Below are positions 1 through 9,073 of a DNA stretch of 64,000 nucleotides, in pieces. The notes under the pieces were generated by a model. The model did not search any database. It was not told the DNA's origin and saw only the letters and a list, made by a program, of their open reading frames with translations. Made by a program: the position numbers and the translations under genes. Source of the DNA: Paenibacillus_E oryzisoli_A (lineage in GTDB: Bacteria > Bacillota > Bacilli > Paenibacillales > NBRC-103111); the NCBI RefSeq assembly GCF_050467285.1, contig NZ_JBCMUN010000005.1, forward strand, positions 558,001 to 622,000. The letters are read 5' to 3'. Position 1 is the first letter of the stretch. Each line of letters opens with the position of its first letter.

Positions 1-504
1 CGCGATGCGGGCAATGGCCTCATCGACTTTGCCGATCGAGTCGATGTAGTGCATTTCCTCGGTGGCGTTCATCTTCACCGCGGTAAATCCGGCGGCCACC
101 TGCGCCTTGGCTGCTTGCCCCACATCGCTCGGCCGATCGCCGCCGATCCACGAGTACACGCGCGTCCGTTCGCGGCACGCGCCGCCTAACAAATCATACA
201 CGGGCGCGTTGTAGAACTTGCCCTTGATATCCCAGAGCGCCTGCTCGATCCCGGAGATCGCGCTCGATAGAATCGGCCCCCCGCGGTAGAAGCCGCCGCG
301 GTACAGCACTTGAAACAGATCCTCGATGCGCATCGGATCTGTCCCAATAATGTGCTCGCTCATCTCCGTGACAGCGGCAGCCACCGTATCCGCCTTGCCT
401 TCGACGACAGGCTCTCCCCAGCCTGTGATGCCTTCATCGGTTTCGATTTTCAGGAACAGCCATCTTGGCGGCACCTTGAACAATTCCATTTTCGTAATTT
501 TCAT
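1..504 (-). CDS. dgoD: D-galactonate dehydratase, N-terminal part (cut by the window edge)
   Basis: Enolase-superfamily dehydratase of the DgoD type, which in the family removes water from D-galactonate to give 2-dehydro-3-deoxygalactonate in the cytoplasm. The 168 visible codons carry the typical N-terminal capping domain: MKITKMELF, IETDEGITGWGEP, LYRGGFYRGGPIL, ALWDIKGK and WIGGDRPSD, closely matching the known enterobacterial protein in order and spacing. The metal-binding barrel lies beyond position 1 and cannot be checked. The ATG at 504 follows a GAGGGGAAA ribosome site. It is the last visible gene of a run of binding protein, permeases, kinase and regulator, so it probably metabolises the imported sugar acid or a product of it. 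A 22-bp copy of its start lies at 8558-8579. The superfamily contains other sugar-acid dehydratases, so the exact substrate is inferred. Confidence 0.85.
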   Translation of the reverse strand, partial: MKITKMELFKVPPRWLFLKIETDEGITGWGEPVVEGKADTVAAAVTEMSEHIIGTDPMRIEDLFQVLYRGGFYRGGPILSSAISGIEQALWDIKGKFYNAPVYDLLGGACRERTRVYSWIGGDRPSDVGQAAKAQVAAGFTAVKMNATEEMHYIDSIGKVDEAIARIA

Positions 505-541
505 CCTGCGTTTCCCCTCTCGTCTTGGTCCTGCTTATGGG

Positions 542-2164
542 TCAGGCATATTGATCGCGGTATTCCTGCGGCGTCATGCCGTAATGCTTTTTAAATGCAT
601 GATTGAACGAATGGGGGCGCTGATACCCTAGCTGCGTTGCGATTTCATAGATTTTATCCTGGCCATGCTTCAGCAGATACGCCGCTTTATCCATCCTGAC
701 CTGATTGACGTAATCGCTCAAGTTATCGCCGGTTTCTAGCTTGTATATCTTGGACACATACACGGGATGCAGATACACATGATCGGCGATCGACTGCAAA
801 GATACGTCACTCGCAAGGTTCTGCTCGATAAAAGAACGAATCTCATTAATCAGCGACACGCGGCTGTCTTTCCGCTCCTGATCCATGTCCTCCTTCATGC
901 ACCGCAGCGCCCGCATCGACCAATCTCGGAGCTGGTTCACCGACCGAAACGGGATGCCTTCCGTCATCCGGTCATAATCCCTCCCGATCAACTGATGCAA
1001 TTGCCGACCATTCTTATGGGCGATATAGGCATAGGCGGAAGCAATGGAAAAATACACTTCCAGCAGATGCTCCTGCGACTCCGCGTATTTCGCTTCCATT
1101 TCATCGAAAATGACGCCAAGCTTTTCCCCCACATCGTCCCAACGCGCGGCTTCTAGCAGATGGTTCAGCGTCGGCGGCTCATACAACCGCTGCAGAGCGG
1201 TCAGCTCCGTAGGAACAGGCTCATCGCCGAGCCGCATGAACAATTCAAGTTCGTTGCCGATCTTTTTGCGAAAAGCGCTCAAGGAGCGGTTATAGAGCCC
1301 GTTCAGATCCTGCGGGAAGGTGCCCCACGTGCTGACCAGAATGGAGATTTTGCCTTTCAGGTAGTTGTTAACCGCCGATTGCAGCACGGAGGCCGTCCTT
1401 TCCAGCCACGCCGTTTCTTCTTTATCGGGCGTTTCCGACTCGCCCTTCTTTTTCATCACAAAAACGAGATAATCATGCGCATCCTTCGCATGCCAGCTGT
1501 CGAACCGCTCTCCGAACAGCTCCTCCACCATGTTGCCGATCGCGTATTCCATCAAAGACAGACGGGAGATGTCGTACTCCAGAAACTGAGATTCGAGCCG
1601 GATCATCATAATGGCAAAAGCCTGCTCATGGAAATCCGACAGCTCCAGCATATGCATTTTGTCACGAAGCGAGGACGAGGACATGCTGCGGCCTTGAAGC
1701 AGGTCGCTCAGCAGGTTGCCGCGCAGCAGCGGAAGATTTTCTTTTAACGTGTAGCTTAATCGCTGCCTGGAGACGACTTCCTCCCACTCGCGCTGCAGCT
1801 TCTCTTTCACCCGGCTTACCGTCGCCAGCAGATCCGCCTCCGTCACAGGCTTCAGCAAATAGTCTTCCGTGCCTTGCAGAATCGCTTCTTTGGCATAGTT
1901 GAAATCCGAGTATCCGGATAAAAGAATGCACTTCGTCTTCGGCCATCTGCGATTAATGGTCTGGATCAATTGCAAGCCCGTTATGCCCGGCATCTGAATA
2001 TCGGTCAGCACGATGTCGATCGACGTCTGCCCAAGCAGTTCCAACGCTTCCTCGCCGGAAAACGCTTTGTACACCTGCTCCACACCGACAGACGCCCAGT
2101 CTATGGTCGAATAGAGACGATCCACCACATGCACTTCGTCATCGACGATCAAAAGCTCTGTCAT
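542..2164 (-). CDS. YesN-type response regulator with AraC-type DNA-binding domain
   Basis: Two-component response regulator of 540 residues. The receiver domain (about 1-120) has the acidic pair in LLIVDDE, the phospho-acceptor Asp55 in IVLTDIQMPG and the conserved lysine in LLKPVTE. A long middle region without a recognised motif follows. The last 100 residues form a double helix-turn-helix AraC domain (SLQSIADHVYLHPVYVSKIY, then YEIATQLGYQRPHSFNHAFK). I chose the ATG at 2164, which overlaps the kinase stop codon by four bases (ATGA) and follows GGAGGTGCCGGAGG, over a longer open frame starting at 2215. Its partner is the kinase immediately upstream. It probably activates the transporter genes at 4.0-7.2 kb and dgoD; that target is inferred from position only. 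Confidence 0.93.
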   Translation of the reverse strand: MTELLIVDDEVHVVDRLYSTIDWASVGVEQVYKAFSGEEALELLGQTSIDIVLTDIQMPGITGLQLIQTINRRWPKTKCILLSGYSDFNYAKEAILQGTEDYLLKPVTEADLLATVSRVKEKLQREWEEVVSRQRLSYTLKENLPLLRGNLLSDLLQGRSMSSSSLRDKMHMLELSDFHEQAFAIMMIRLESQFLEYDISRLSLMEYAIGNMVEELFGERFDSWHAKDAHDYLVFVMKKKGESETPDKEETAWLERTASVLQSAVNNYLKGKISILVSTWGTFPQDLNGLYNRSLSAFRKKIGNELELFMRLGDEPVPTELTALQRLYEPPTLNHLLEAARWDDVGEKLGVIFDEMEAKYAESQEHLLEVYFSIASAYAYIAHKNGRQLHQLIGRDYDRMTEGIPFRSVNQLRDWSMRALRCMKEDMDQERKDSRVSLINEIRSFIEQNLASDVSLQSIADHVYLHPVYVSKIYKLETGDNLSDYVNQVRMDKAAYLLKHGQDKIYEIATQLGYQRPHSFNHAFKKHYGMTPQEYRDQYA

Positions 2165-3915
2165 GCCTCCGGCACCTCCATCTTCGGCCCTTGTATCTGC
2201 GCCTCGCGTCTCCAAGTCAGAACAGATCTGACTCCGCCGCTGTCTCCCCGTTCCAAATGAAGGCCTGACCCTTGGCCAAACTGGTACACTAAGCGATGAT
2301 GCACATTCCAGGTTCCACAGCCGATCTCATCCGTCATAGCCGTTTGCAACTGCTTGTGCAGCTGCTCCAGCCTTTCATCGGTGAGCCCCGCGCCGTTATC
2401 TTCCACGATCAGCCTATTGAATTCCGCATCCTGCTCGCCCGTGATCGTAATACGGTCGCCGCCAAGGCTGCGCTCAATGCCATGAACGATGGCGTTCTCC
2501 ACAAGCGGCTGCAGGATCAGTCTGGGGATGCGCTCTTCCAGCATCGTATCAGGTACGGTGATCTGATAAGTGAGCCTGTGAATGCGCAAGGTCTGGATGC
2601 TCAAATAGTGGCGCGCCATATCGAGCTCCTCTCGCAGCCTGACCATCTGATTCTCAACCCGCGTCGTGTAGCGGTAATACTCGGCCAAATTTTGCGCCAT
2701 CGCCACGACCGACTCCTTATCTTCCATTTCCGCCGAATTAATAATGAAGAATAACGAGTTATATAAAAAATGGGGATGAATTTGCGACTGCAGCTGCTTC
2801 AGCGTCGCTTCGCGCGAGCGTATTTTCTCGGCGTACACGTCCTCGACCAGCACTTGAATTTGCTCCGCCATTTCATTGAAACGTTGAATGAGAAAATCAA
2901 ATTCATTCTTCGCTTGATACGTAATCCGAGCCGACAGATCGCCCCGCTTCACCTTCTGCACGCTCTGAATCATTTTCACAAGCGGAATCTGCACGTTGCG
3001 GTAGAGCAGGAAAGAAGCGAGCACACTCATGCCGAGCAAAAGTCCAATCGAAATATAAAATAAGTTCCGGGACATCGTGATCGGCGACAAAATTTTCTGA
3101 ACCGGCACATAATCAATCAAATACCAACCTAACTGATCGGATTTGACATAACTGATCAAATACTGCTGATCGACCAGTTTCATCTGCATTTGCCCCGAAG
3201 CGGCCAGGTTGATGCCTCGAAGCCGCTCCCTGATCGCTGCCGGGATTTGCGCCTCCGACGTGCTGTTCACGATGAAAGCCGACGCCCCGTCAAATAAAAA
3301 AGGATCGCTCCGCTTATCCGACTTGTAGACGTCAAGAAGCTGAATCAGGTTTTGCGCGCTGAAACGGACCTGATACAGCACCCTCGCCTGATTCAGCACC
3401 TCGGCGCGAACCGGCTCGCTGATCTCGCGATAAAAGGAGCCCCCGCTTTTATCATCCGCCTGTGCTTGAAAAGACCAGGTCCGATGAACGGGATCCTGCC
3501 AAGGCCAACGGTCCGTACCATTCACAAAAATGCTGGAAGACAGCACTTTTTTCTCCTTCGGAATGACGATCGTCAGCTCATTGACCCAGCCGCTTGCGAC
3601 GCTTTGCAGGCTCAGCTTTTCAATAATGCGCGACTGCTCCCTGAGCATGTCATAAGCCGGATCGCCACTGCGGTCGATGAACTCCCTGATGTACGGATCG
3701 CTGCCGAGGATCACGGGCGACATCGCCAACCGCTCGACGTTCGAATCCAATTGATGCATGAAAAAAGAAAGCTGGTTCAAGTTCGACGACTGGATCTGAT
3801 CCTGAACGACTTTGTTCGTCGTACGATTCGTGAAACTGTACAGCACCACGATGGGCGTTAGCAGTAACACGAGCAGAATGAGAATTTTACTGAAAATATT
3901 CAATTTATAAGGCAT
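2161..3915 (-). CDS. YesM-type membrane sensor histidine kinase
   Basis: Sensor kinase of 584 residues. A membrane segment near residues 10-30 and another near 280-300 enclose an extracellular sensing region, followed by a HAMP linker. The His_kinase domain has QIHPHFLYNSL, with the likely phosphorylated histidine at 382, and the C-terminal ATPase domain has LVENAIVHG and VEDNGAGL. The usual GIGLxN box reads GCGTWN here, a mild deviation. The ATG at 3915 follows GGAAGGTGATC; a longer frame reaches 3957 with a poorer site. It sits between the permease genes and its regulator, so it probably senses the sugar handled by this transporter. A 46-bp repeat lies just upstream. Confidence 0.93.
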   Translation of the reverse strand: MPYKLNIFSKILILLVLLLTPIVVLYSFTNRTTNKVVQDQIQSSNLNQLSFFMHQLDSNVERLAMSPVILGSDPYIREFIDRSGDPAYDMLREQSRIIEKLSLQSVASGWVNELTIVIPKEKKVLSSSIFVNGTDRWPWQDPVHRTWSFQAQADDKSGGSFYREISEPVRAEVLNQARVLYQVRFSAQNLIQLLDVYKSDKRSDPFLFDGASAFIVNSTSEAQIPAAIRERLRGINLAASGQMQMKLVDQQYLISYVKSDQLGWYLIDYVPVQKILSPITMSRNLFYISIGLLLGMSVLASFLLYRNVQIPLVKMIQSVQKVKRGDLSARITYQAKNEFDFLIQRFNEMAEQIQVLVEDVYAEKIRSREATLKQLQSQIHPHFLYNSLFFIINSAEMEDKESVVAMAQNLAEYYRYTTRVENQMVRLREELDMARHYLSIQTLRIHRLTYQITVPDTMLEERIPRLILQPLVENAIVHGIERSLGGDRITITGEQDAEFNRLIVEDNGAGLTDERLEQLHKQLQTAMTDEIGCGTWNVHHRLVYQFGQGSGLHLERGDSGGVRSVLTWRREAQIQGPKMEVPEA

Positions 3916-3958
3916 GCGCCGATCACCTTCCATGCTTCCGCTGAGCTTGCTAATCATC

Positions 3959-4004
3959 GAATTCTAACTATACGAGAGAAGCCTTCCAAAAGAAAGGCTT
4001 TCCA
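3959..4004 (-). repeat. 46-bp promoter-like repeat, copy 1
   Basis: This stretch between the permease stop and the kinase start matches 8583-8628 at 43 of 46 positions in the same orientation. Read on the minus strand it holds TTTCTT, a 17-base spacer and TATAGT, which could be a weak promoter for the kinase, regulator and dgoD genes. It also contains the arms AAGCCTT and AAGGCTT. Only in this copy do outer arms CTATACG/CGTATAG (3966-3972 and 4014-4020) close a longer hairpin. Whether it is a promoter, an RNA processing site or both cannot be settled from sequence. Confidence 0.6.
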
Positions 4005-4033
4005 TCTCATTCCCGTATAGTTTTTCCTTTTTA

Positions 4034-4855
4034 TTAGCCTTTTACAGCACCGGCAGCAAGGCCGCTGACGACATAGCGCTGGGAGACAAGCGCGATGATC
4101 AATACCGGCAAGGTAATGATGCACGCCGCCGCCATGAGCGCACCCCAGTTGATTTCAGAGTAGGACATGAAGTTAAACACGGCGATCGGTAACGTTTTCG
4201 TTTTGTCCCCCGCCAAAATAATCGAGAACATAAAGTTGTTCCACGAAAAGATGAACGACAACAGCGAAGACGTAATGACACCAGGGCCCGAAAGCGGCAT
4301 AATGATCCGCAGGAATACTTGATGATGCGTGCAGCCGTCGATCAGCGCCGACTCCTCGATCTCCGTCGGAAGCGCCTCGAAGAACGAAATCATAATCCAG
4401 ATAATGAAGGGGAGGCCTACGAGCATATGACTCAAAATCAGTGCTGTATACGTGTCCACCAAATGAATTTTGGAGAACAGGATAAACCAAGGAATCAGGA
4501 AGGTGATCCCCGGGATAATTCTCGCGACCAGGATAAGCAGCCCTAATTTGTGAAGGTGATGCCTTGCGATAGCGTACGCGGCCGGCAGGCCGAGAATCAA
4601 GGAAAGCAAGGTCGAACCGAAAGCGACAAGAAAACTGTTCCCAATAAATTTGAGGAAGTCATACTCTTTGAAGACAGCGACATAATTATGAAACGTTGGC
4701 TTGAACACAAACATTTGCCCCGTCGATAAAATCTGTGCCTGCGTCTTGAAGGAAGCGAGCAGCATCCACACAAACGGGAAAGCGAAAACGATAAGAACCA
4801 CGTACGTGAGCAGCGTTTGCAGGAAGCGTTTGCCTTGACCTTTCTTCTTTTTCAT
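4034..4855 (-). CDS. ABC sugar importer permease, MalG/UgpE type
   Basis: Inner-membrane subunit of a CUT1-family sugar importer, 273 residues with about six membrane helices. The N-terminus starts KKKKGQGKRF and runs into the first helix. The EAA-type loop that docks the ATPase reads EIEESALIDGCTHHQVFLRI, with the conserved glycine. The C-terminus is VVSGLAAGAVKG, as usual for this subunit. The ATG at 4855 overlaps the stop codon of the partner permease by four bases (ATGA), which indicates translational coupling. No ATPase gene is present in the window, so a shared MsmX-like ATPase encoded elsewhere is inferred. Confidence 0.92.
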   Translation of the reverse strand: MKKKKGQGKRFLQTLLTYVVLIVFAFPFVWMLLASFKTQAQILSTGQMFVFKPTFHNYVAVFKEYDFLKFIGNSFLVAFGSTLLSLILGLPAAYAIARHHLHKLGLLILVARIIPGITFLIPWFILFSKIHLVDTYTALILSHMLVGLPFIIWIMISFFEALPTEIEESALIDGCTHHQVFLRIIMPLSGPGVITSSLLSFIFSWNNFMFSIILAGDKTKTLPIAVFNFMSYSEINWGALMAAACIITLPVLIIALVSQRYVVSGLAAGAVKG

Positions 4856-5733
4856 GACGCTCCCTCCAATCGTTTGCGCATCCAGATCATGAACAGCGTT
4901 AATCCCATCACCAGCATAAAGAACACAACGAGCAAGGATGAAGCCGAGCCCAGTTTAAAATATTGGAACCCTTGCACATAGCCGTACAGATTTAGCGTCT
5001 CGGACGCAAAGTTAGGTCCGCCCTGAGTTGTTGCATAGATAATATCAAATGTCTTAAGTACATCGATGAGACGAAGCATCGCGGCGACAATAATCGTCGG
5101 TCTGAGCAATGGCAGCGTAATCGAGACGAATTTGGTCCACGCGCTCGCGCCGTCCACGTCGGCCGCCTCATACGGATCGGAAGGCAGCGTTGCCAAACCG
5201 GCCATGATGATCAGCGCAATCATCGGCGTCCATTCCCACACGTCCACGATGACGAGGGAAGGAATAACTTGATTCGGCGATGCCAGCCATAAGAGCGGCT
5301 TTAGCCCCATCGCTTTGAGCATCATGTTCGCCACACCGATCGTCGGCTCGTAAATCAGCATCCACACGAGGCCCATCGCAACCGGCGTTGCTACCATCGG
5401 CAGCAGGAACACCGTTTTTACCAGATTTTTACCTTTAAACTCTCTGGACAGCAGCAGGGCAATCGCAACCCCCAGGATCACTTCCAGCGCCAGCGCCGCG
5501 ATCGTAAAATAAAACGTCGATCCGACCGCATGCCAGAAGCGCTCATCTTTGAATAACGCGATATAATTGCCGAGTCCCACCCAAGCCGGCGGCGTTGTCG
5601 CCGACATACTCCACTCATAGAAGCTGATCCGAACCGTATAGATGATGGGGAACAGCATCATGATGAGGACGAAGAACACAGCCGGGAGCGTATAAATCCA
5701 TTTCAAGTTGCGGTTAAACCAACTGTATTGCAC
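4852..5733 (-). CDS. ABC sugar importer permease, MalF/UgpA type
   Basis: Inner-membrane partner of the preceding permease, 293 residues with six predicted helices. It begins WFNRNLKWIYTLPAVFFVLI. The ATPase-docking loop reads DPYEAADVDGASAWTKFVSI, and the C-terminus ends in a basic tail. The start codon is GTG at 5733, preceded by GGGGGA seven bases upstream; an overlapping ATG is out of frame. It lies downstream of the binding-protein gene with a hairpin in between and overlaps the next permease, so the three make one importer. Confidence 0.92.
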   Translation of the reverse strand: MQYSWFNRNLKWIYTLPAVFFVLIMMLFPIIYTVRISFYEWSMSATTPPAWVGLGNYIALFKDERFWHAVGSTFYFTIAALALEVILGVAIALLLSREFKGKNLVKTVFLLPMVATPVAMGLVWMLIYEPTIGVANMMLKAMGLKPLLWLASPNQVIPSLVIVDVWEWTPMIALIIMAGLATLPSDPYEAADVDGASAWTKFVSITLPLLRPTIIVAAMLRLIDVLKTFDIIYATTQGGPNFASETLNLYGYVQGFQYFKLGSASSLLVVFFMLVMGLTLFMIWMRKRLEGAS

Positions 5734-5777
5734 ACTGCATTCCCCCTTTCTGCTAAATCAAAAGCTGTCAGGGTATG

Positions 5778-5800
5778 AAAGGGCCGGCTATCGGCCCTTT
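5778..5800 (-). terminator. Hairpin between binding-protein and permease genes
   Basis: Arms AAAGGGCCG and CGGCCCTTT around a five-base loop, 29 bases past the binding-protein stop. There is no U-run after it on the minus strand, so it is more likely an mRNA-stabilising or partial-termination hairpin that raises binding-protein levels over permease levels. Confidence 0.55.
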
Positions 5801-5828
5801 TAACCCGTCAATCTTAGGAAAGTTGCAC

Positions 5829-7175
5829 TTACTTCGTTTTATCTTTATCCATGATCGTTTGCAGCGCTTGGTTCGCTTTGTCGGCCACCGGCTGAATATT
5901 CGTTTCGCCTGTCATCAGCTTCTGCACGATCTCGCCTACCGCGTCGCGGGCTTCACCTACGCTAATCACAGTCGGACGGTCATGGTCAACGCCGGTTTTG
6001 GCGCTTTCTTTAATAATCGGCACAAGCGCTGCCGGGAAGCCTGTTGTGCCTTCCGGTTTATCCCATACCGAAGCACGCGCGCCCGGGTTGCCTTTTTGCT
6101 GCGTTTTTAGCACGACATCTTTGCTTGTCGCCCATTGAATGAACGCCCATGTCGCATCTTTGTTGCCGGATTTGGCATTCATCGCCAGCCCCCAGGATGT
6201 GATGCTGTACGGCTTGGAGCCTGCTTTTCCGCCAGGGAAGACGGCAAATCCGACTTTATCGGCCACCTGCGACTTGGCAGGATCGATCGCGTTGTTGTAG
6301 AGGGAGTTCGCATCCGTCAGGAACGCCACTTTACCTTGCGCGAAAATGCCGAACGCTTGCGGCCAGGACATATTCAGCACGCCCGGAGGGGCATAATCTT
6401 TCAGCAACGTGCCGTAAGTCGTAAATGCTTTGACCGCCTCAGGCGTGTTGATCGTCGCTTTGTCACCGTTCGTGAAGTCAGCGCCTTCCGAGTACAGGAA
6501 CGAAGATACTTGCGTGACAAGCGGTGAACGTTGGCCTCTGGCTACGAAACCGTACATTTCGTTTTTCGGATCGTGCAGCTTTTTCACCGCGGCTTGCAGC
6601 TCATCCAACGTTTTCGGAACCGCAATGCCCGCTTTCTCCAGCAAGTCCTTGCGGTAGTACAAAATTTCCTGCTCCGTAATAATCGGAATGCCCGCCAACT
6701 TCGCATCTACCGTCGTGGAACCGATCGATGAAGGGGAGAAATCGTTGAAATCGTAATTCGGATCCTTTTTCGCATAATCATCCAACGGTTGAACCCAGCC
6801 GTTCTTATAGAACAGCTTGCCTTCTTGCAGCGGGCGATACATGAACACATCCGGCGTTGCTGAGCCCGAAGTGAACTGCACCGTCAGCTTTTGCGTCAGC
6901 TGATCTTCGAAGAAACTCTCTACGTTCACTTTGATGCCCGTTTCTTTCTCAAAATCCGGCAGTAGCGGCTTGATCGCATCCGCCCAAGGATGGTTCGCCG
7001 TTACCAGCGAGATAGTTTTACCTGCAAAAGGCTTCGCTCCCGCTGTCGCGGCCGCACCGCCCGCTTTGCTTGTTTCCTGCGTTGTATTCGTAGCGCTGCC
7101 GCAGCCGGCAAGCAAAGTTGCCGCCATCACGAACGTTGTCCCCGCGCCAATCCATGGTGTGAATGATTTTTTCAT
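5829..7175 (-). CDS. Sugar-binding lipoprotein of ABC importer
   Basis: Extracellular solute-binding protein of the family-1 type, 448 residues. The signal peptide ends in the lipobox LLAGC, so the mature protein is lipid-anchored on the outer face of the membrane through that cysteine. The body has typical family signatures such as ITEQEILYYRKDLLEKAGI, VPKTLDEL and WAFIQWATSKD. It is the first gene of the importer and probably sets substrate choice. Given dgoD at the far end of the run, the ligand may be a galactonate- or galacturonate-related compound, but this is inference from context. A weak TATTCT box lies in the leader around 7220-7230. Confidence 0.93.
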   Translation of the reverse strand: MKKSFTPWIGAGTTFVMAATLLAGCGSATNTTQETSKAGGAAATAGAKPFAGKTISLVTANHPWADAIKPLLPDFEKETGIKVNVESFFEDQLTQKLTVQFTSGSATPDVFMYRPLQEGKLFYKNGWVQPLDDYAKKDPNYDFNDFSPSSIGSTTVDAKLAGIPIITEQEILYYRKDLLEKAGIAVPKTLDELQAAVKKLHDPKNEMYGFVARGQRSPLVTQVSSFLYSEGADFTNGDKATINTPEAVKAFTTYGTLLKDYAPPGVLNMSWPQAFGIFAQGKVAFLTDANSLYNNAIDPAKSQVADKVGFAVFPGGKAGSKPYSITSWGLAMNAKSGNKDATWAFIQWATSKDVVLKTQQKGNPGARASVWDKPEGTTGFPAALVPIIKESAKTGVDHDRPTVISVGEARDAVGEIVQKLMTGETNIQPVADKANQALQTIMDKDKTK

Positions 7176-7310
7176 CTGATTGTTGACCTCCCATGTCCTT
7201 GAAAAATGAATGTGCTTACATTACTAAGAATAGTTGATTTCTAGGGTCTCTTTAAATAACTAAGATTAAACATGGATAACGAGGGATGAAGGGAAGTCGC
7301 CGTATGACAT

Positions 7311-7343
7311 AAAAAAATGGAGCCCGCAATTCCGCGGCGCTCC
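7311..7343 (-). terminator. Intrinsic terminator of the DUF4317 gene
   Basis: Arms GGAGC and GCTCC with an inner CCGC/GCGG pair, followed on the minus strand by an A and a run of seven Ts. It lies 12 bases past the DUF4317 stop. The same hairpin type recurs at 50836-50866 and, in degenerate form, at 52940-52967. Confidence 0.8.
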
Positions 7344-7354
7344 GTTTTGTTCCT

Positions 7355-8533
7355 CTACAATGTCTCCGTATTAAGCGTAAATCCTTCAATCACGACATCT
7401 TCGTCGACCTCGATCATAATACAGCGTTTCCCTTGGTAATTCACCTGTCTGACGTATTTTAAATCCTGGGGACTGACGGAAATCGTAGCTACCTTCGTTT
7501 CAATTTTAATCGATTTGGACGTGAACTTCGGAATGACACTGCTCGCTTTGAGTTCATAGTTTCTGTCATCGACGACGTTTTGGAACGCGCGTTCAACCTT
7601 TTCCTTCGTCACATCCTCCACGCCACTCACCTTCAGCATGCGTTCGACATCTGTAAAATCCAGCTTCGGCGGCTCTTCTTCTTCATGGGACTCGATGACC
7701 CGATGAACTTCCTCGTACACCTGCGCGATCGTCGCGGCATCTAGTTGTTCACCCGCCACTTCCTTCACAATCTCCTCAAAAATAGCTCTCTCTTCCAGCG
7801 CCGTCACGGTCTGCTCGGCATTTAAAACTTTCTCAATGAATTGCGGATTCGGTTCATTCACTTTCCCCGCGCAATACACAATGCGATTAACGTCGGAATA
7901 GTTGTCCGTCACACTAGGATAGAAAAAACCTTGCTCCGGCGTGTTCAATTTGATGATCGGATCTACGAAAACATTATACTTAAATTCCCGCTCGACATAA
8001 TCAAACATGAGCGTTTTCCGCTGTTGTTCCGTGGAATTCACGCTGCACAGTATGAACAAGTTCGCGAACATCTCGTCTTTTTCGCTTACCTCGGCTTCAT
8101 CATTCCTCGCCTTGGTCGGCTTGGAATATTGCCCCTTAACAAAAGTAACCACCGTATCCTGTTCGTACTTGGTATCCACCAGCATTTTCTCTACTAACAA
8201 GAGCATCAGATCCTGCCACTCATCCGGGCTGCCTGTCACCAAAGCTTGATGGAGAAGCACCTGCGTAGGCTGGTCCGCTTCCTCCTGAAACTTTAACTCG
8301 AACAGCTTCTGATCTAATTCACCGGTCATTAGTTTTTTGAAATTGGCCATGTAGAGTTCCTGTTTCTCCCTGTCCAATAAGGCGAACGGCTGACGCTCAT
8401 AATGGTAGATCTCGTTACTTTCCTTCATAATATACACGTTAAAAATGTCGAAAAGACGAAGCATCTCATGATCCAATTTAAATTGCTTGCGAATATGTGC
8501 CATTTCTTTCTTCATCATGATTCCGTTAGACAA
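7355..8533 (-). CDS. DUF4317 family protein
   Basis: Soluble protein of up to 392 residues matching the DUF4317 family in length and style (KKEMAHIRKQFKLDHEMLRL near the start, then YERQPFALLDREKQELYM). No membrane segment or signal peptide is seen and no enzymatic motif is recognised; the family has no established function. The frame can open at a TTG at 8533, which sits only one base after AGGAG and is too close. The ATGs at 8518 and 8515 are more likely, though their distance from AGGAG is long, so the start is uncertain by five or six residues. It is bounded by its own terminator and by the 46-bp repeat, so it is probably a single-gene unit unrelated to the sugar clusters. Confidence 0.82.
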   Translation of the reverse strand: MSNGIMMKKEMAHIRKQFKLDHEMLRLFDIFNVYIMKESNEIYHYERQPFALLDREKQELYMANFKKLMTGELDQKLFELKFQEEADQPTQVLLHQALVTGSPDEWQDLMLLLVEKMLVDTKYEQDTVVTFVKGQYSKPTKARNDEAEVSEKDEMFANLFILCSVNSTEQQRKTLMFDYVEREFKYNVFVDPIIKLNTPEQGFFYPSVTDNYSDVNRIVYCAGKVNEPNPQFIEKVLNAEQTVTALEERAIFEEIVKEVAGEQLDAATIAQVYEEVHRVIESHEEEEPPKLDFTDVERMLKVSGVEDVTKEKVERAFQNVVDDRNYELKASSVIPKFTSKSIKIETKVATISVSPQDLKYVRQVNYQGKRCIMIEVDEDVVIEGFTLNTETL

Positions 8534-8557
8534 CTCCTATGAAATGTAATATTTACT

Positions 8558-8579
8558 TTCCATTTTCGTAATTTTCATC
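8558..8579 (-). other. 22-bp copy of the dgoD start region
   Basis: The 22 bases here are identical to 484-505, the start codon and first codons of dgoD. On the minus strand they open a frame that reads MKITKME, leaves the dgoD sequence, and stops after 13 codons. It lies between the second 46-bp repeat and the DUF4317 gene. It is best explained as a scar of a recombination in which dgoD once followed this promoter-like repeat directly. Confidence 0.7.
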
Positions 8580-8582
8580 ATA

Positions 8583-8628
8583 GAATTCTAACTATACGAG
8601 AGATGCCTTCAAAAAGAAAGACTTTCCA
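8583..8628 (-). repeat. 46-bp promoter-like repeat, copy 2
   Basis: Second copy of the element at 3959-4004, with three mismatches. The TTTCTT, 17-base spacer and TATAGT arrangement is intact on the minus strand. Here it precedes the dgoD-start remnant and the DUF4317 gene and may serve as that gene's promoter. Confidence 0.6.
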
Positions 8629-8629
8629 C

Positions 8630-8672
8630 GAAAAGAACCTCCAACCCCCTCTGAAGTGGGATTGAAGGTTCT
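8630..8672 (-). terminator. Intrinsic terminator of the 128-residue unknown gene
   Basis: Arms AGAACCT and AGGTTCT, extended inward by further pairing, followed on the minus strand by TTTTCG. It lies 14 bases past the stop codon at 8687. Confidence 0.75.
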
Positions 8673-8686
8673 CGTCTAGATCAGGC

Positions 8687-9073
8687 TTAATTGATTTTAA
8701 CCAACTGCTTTTGCAAAACCGTATTCCCTTCTTGACTAGCGTAAGGCGGGAGGCTTCTGCCAAAGCAGTTCGCAATCACTTTCTCCTCATCGGGAAGCGT
8801 AATACGAACCTCGTAGAGATCAACGGTTTCGTCTAAATCCGCATACATGACAGCGAGGTTTTGAGCGGCTAGGCTGTAGGGGAACATGACAGGCACATTG
8901 TCGCCAATGAGCACCGTTAACTGAGTAGGCGTCGAGTAAGATGACCAATCCCATACCTCAACGACTACCCGATGGCTGTCTCTCCTTTCAAGATTCACAA
9001 GATTGACAACGGCTGTTATCGTGCCGGGTTCTCGCGTCAACACGCCAGTGGACAATACAACTTTATCGGACAT
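8687..9073 (-). CDS. Unrecognised 128-residue protein
   Basis: I do not recognise a family. The protein is hydrophilic and rich in beta-type segments (VVLSTGVLTREPGTITAVVN, HRVVVEVWDWSSY), with no signal peptide, membrane helix or cysteine cluster; the composition suggests a single beta-sandwich domain. Genuine coding is supported by the near-perfect ribosome site GGGAGGTGA seven bases before the ATG and by its own terminator. It is monocistronic and sits between unrelated genes, so context gives no role. Confidence 0.75.
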   Translation of the reverse strand: MSDKVVLSTGVLTREPGTITAVVNLVNLERRDSHRVVVEVWDWSSYSTPTQLTVLIGDNVPVMFPYSLAAQNLAVMYADLDETVDLYEVRITLPDEEKVIANCFGRSLPPYASQEGNTVLQKQLVKIN

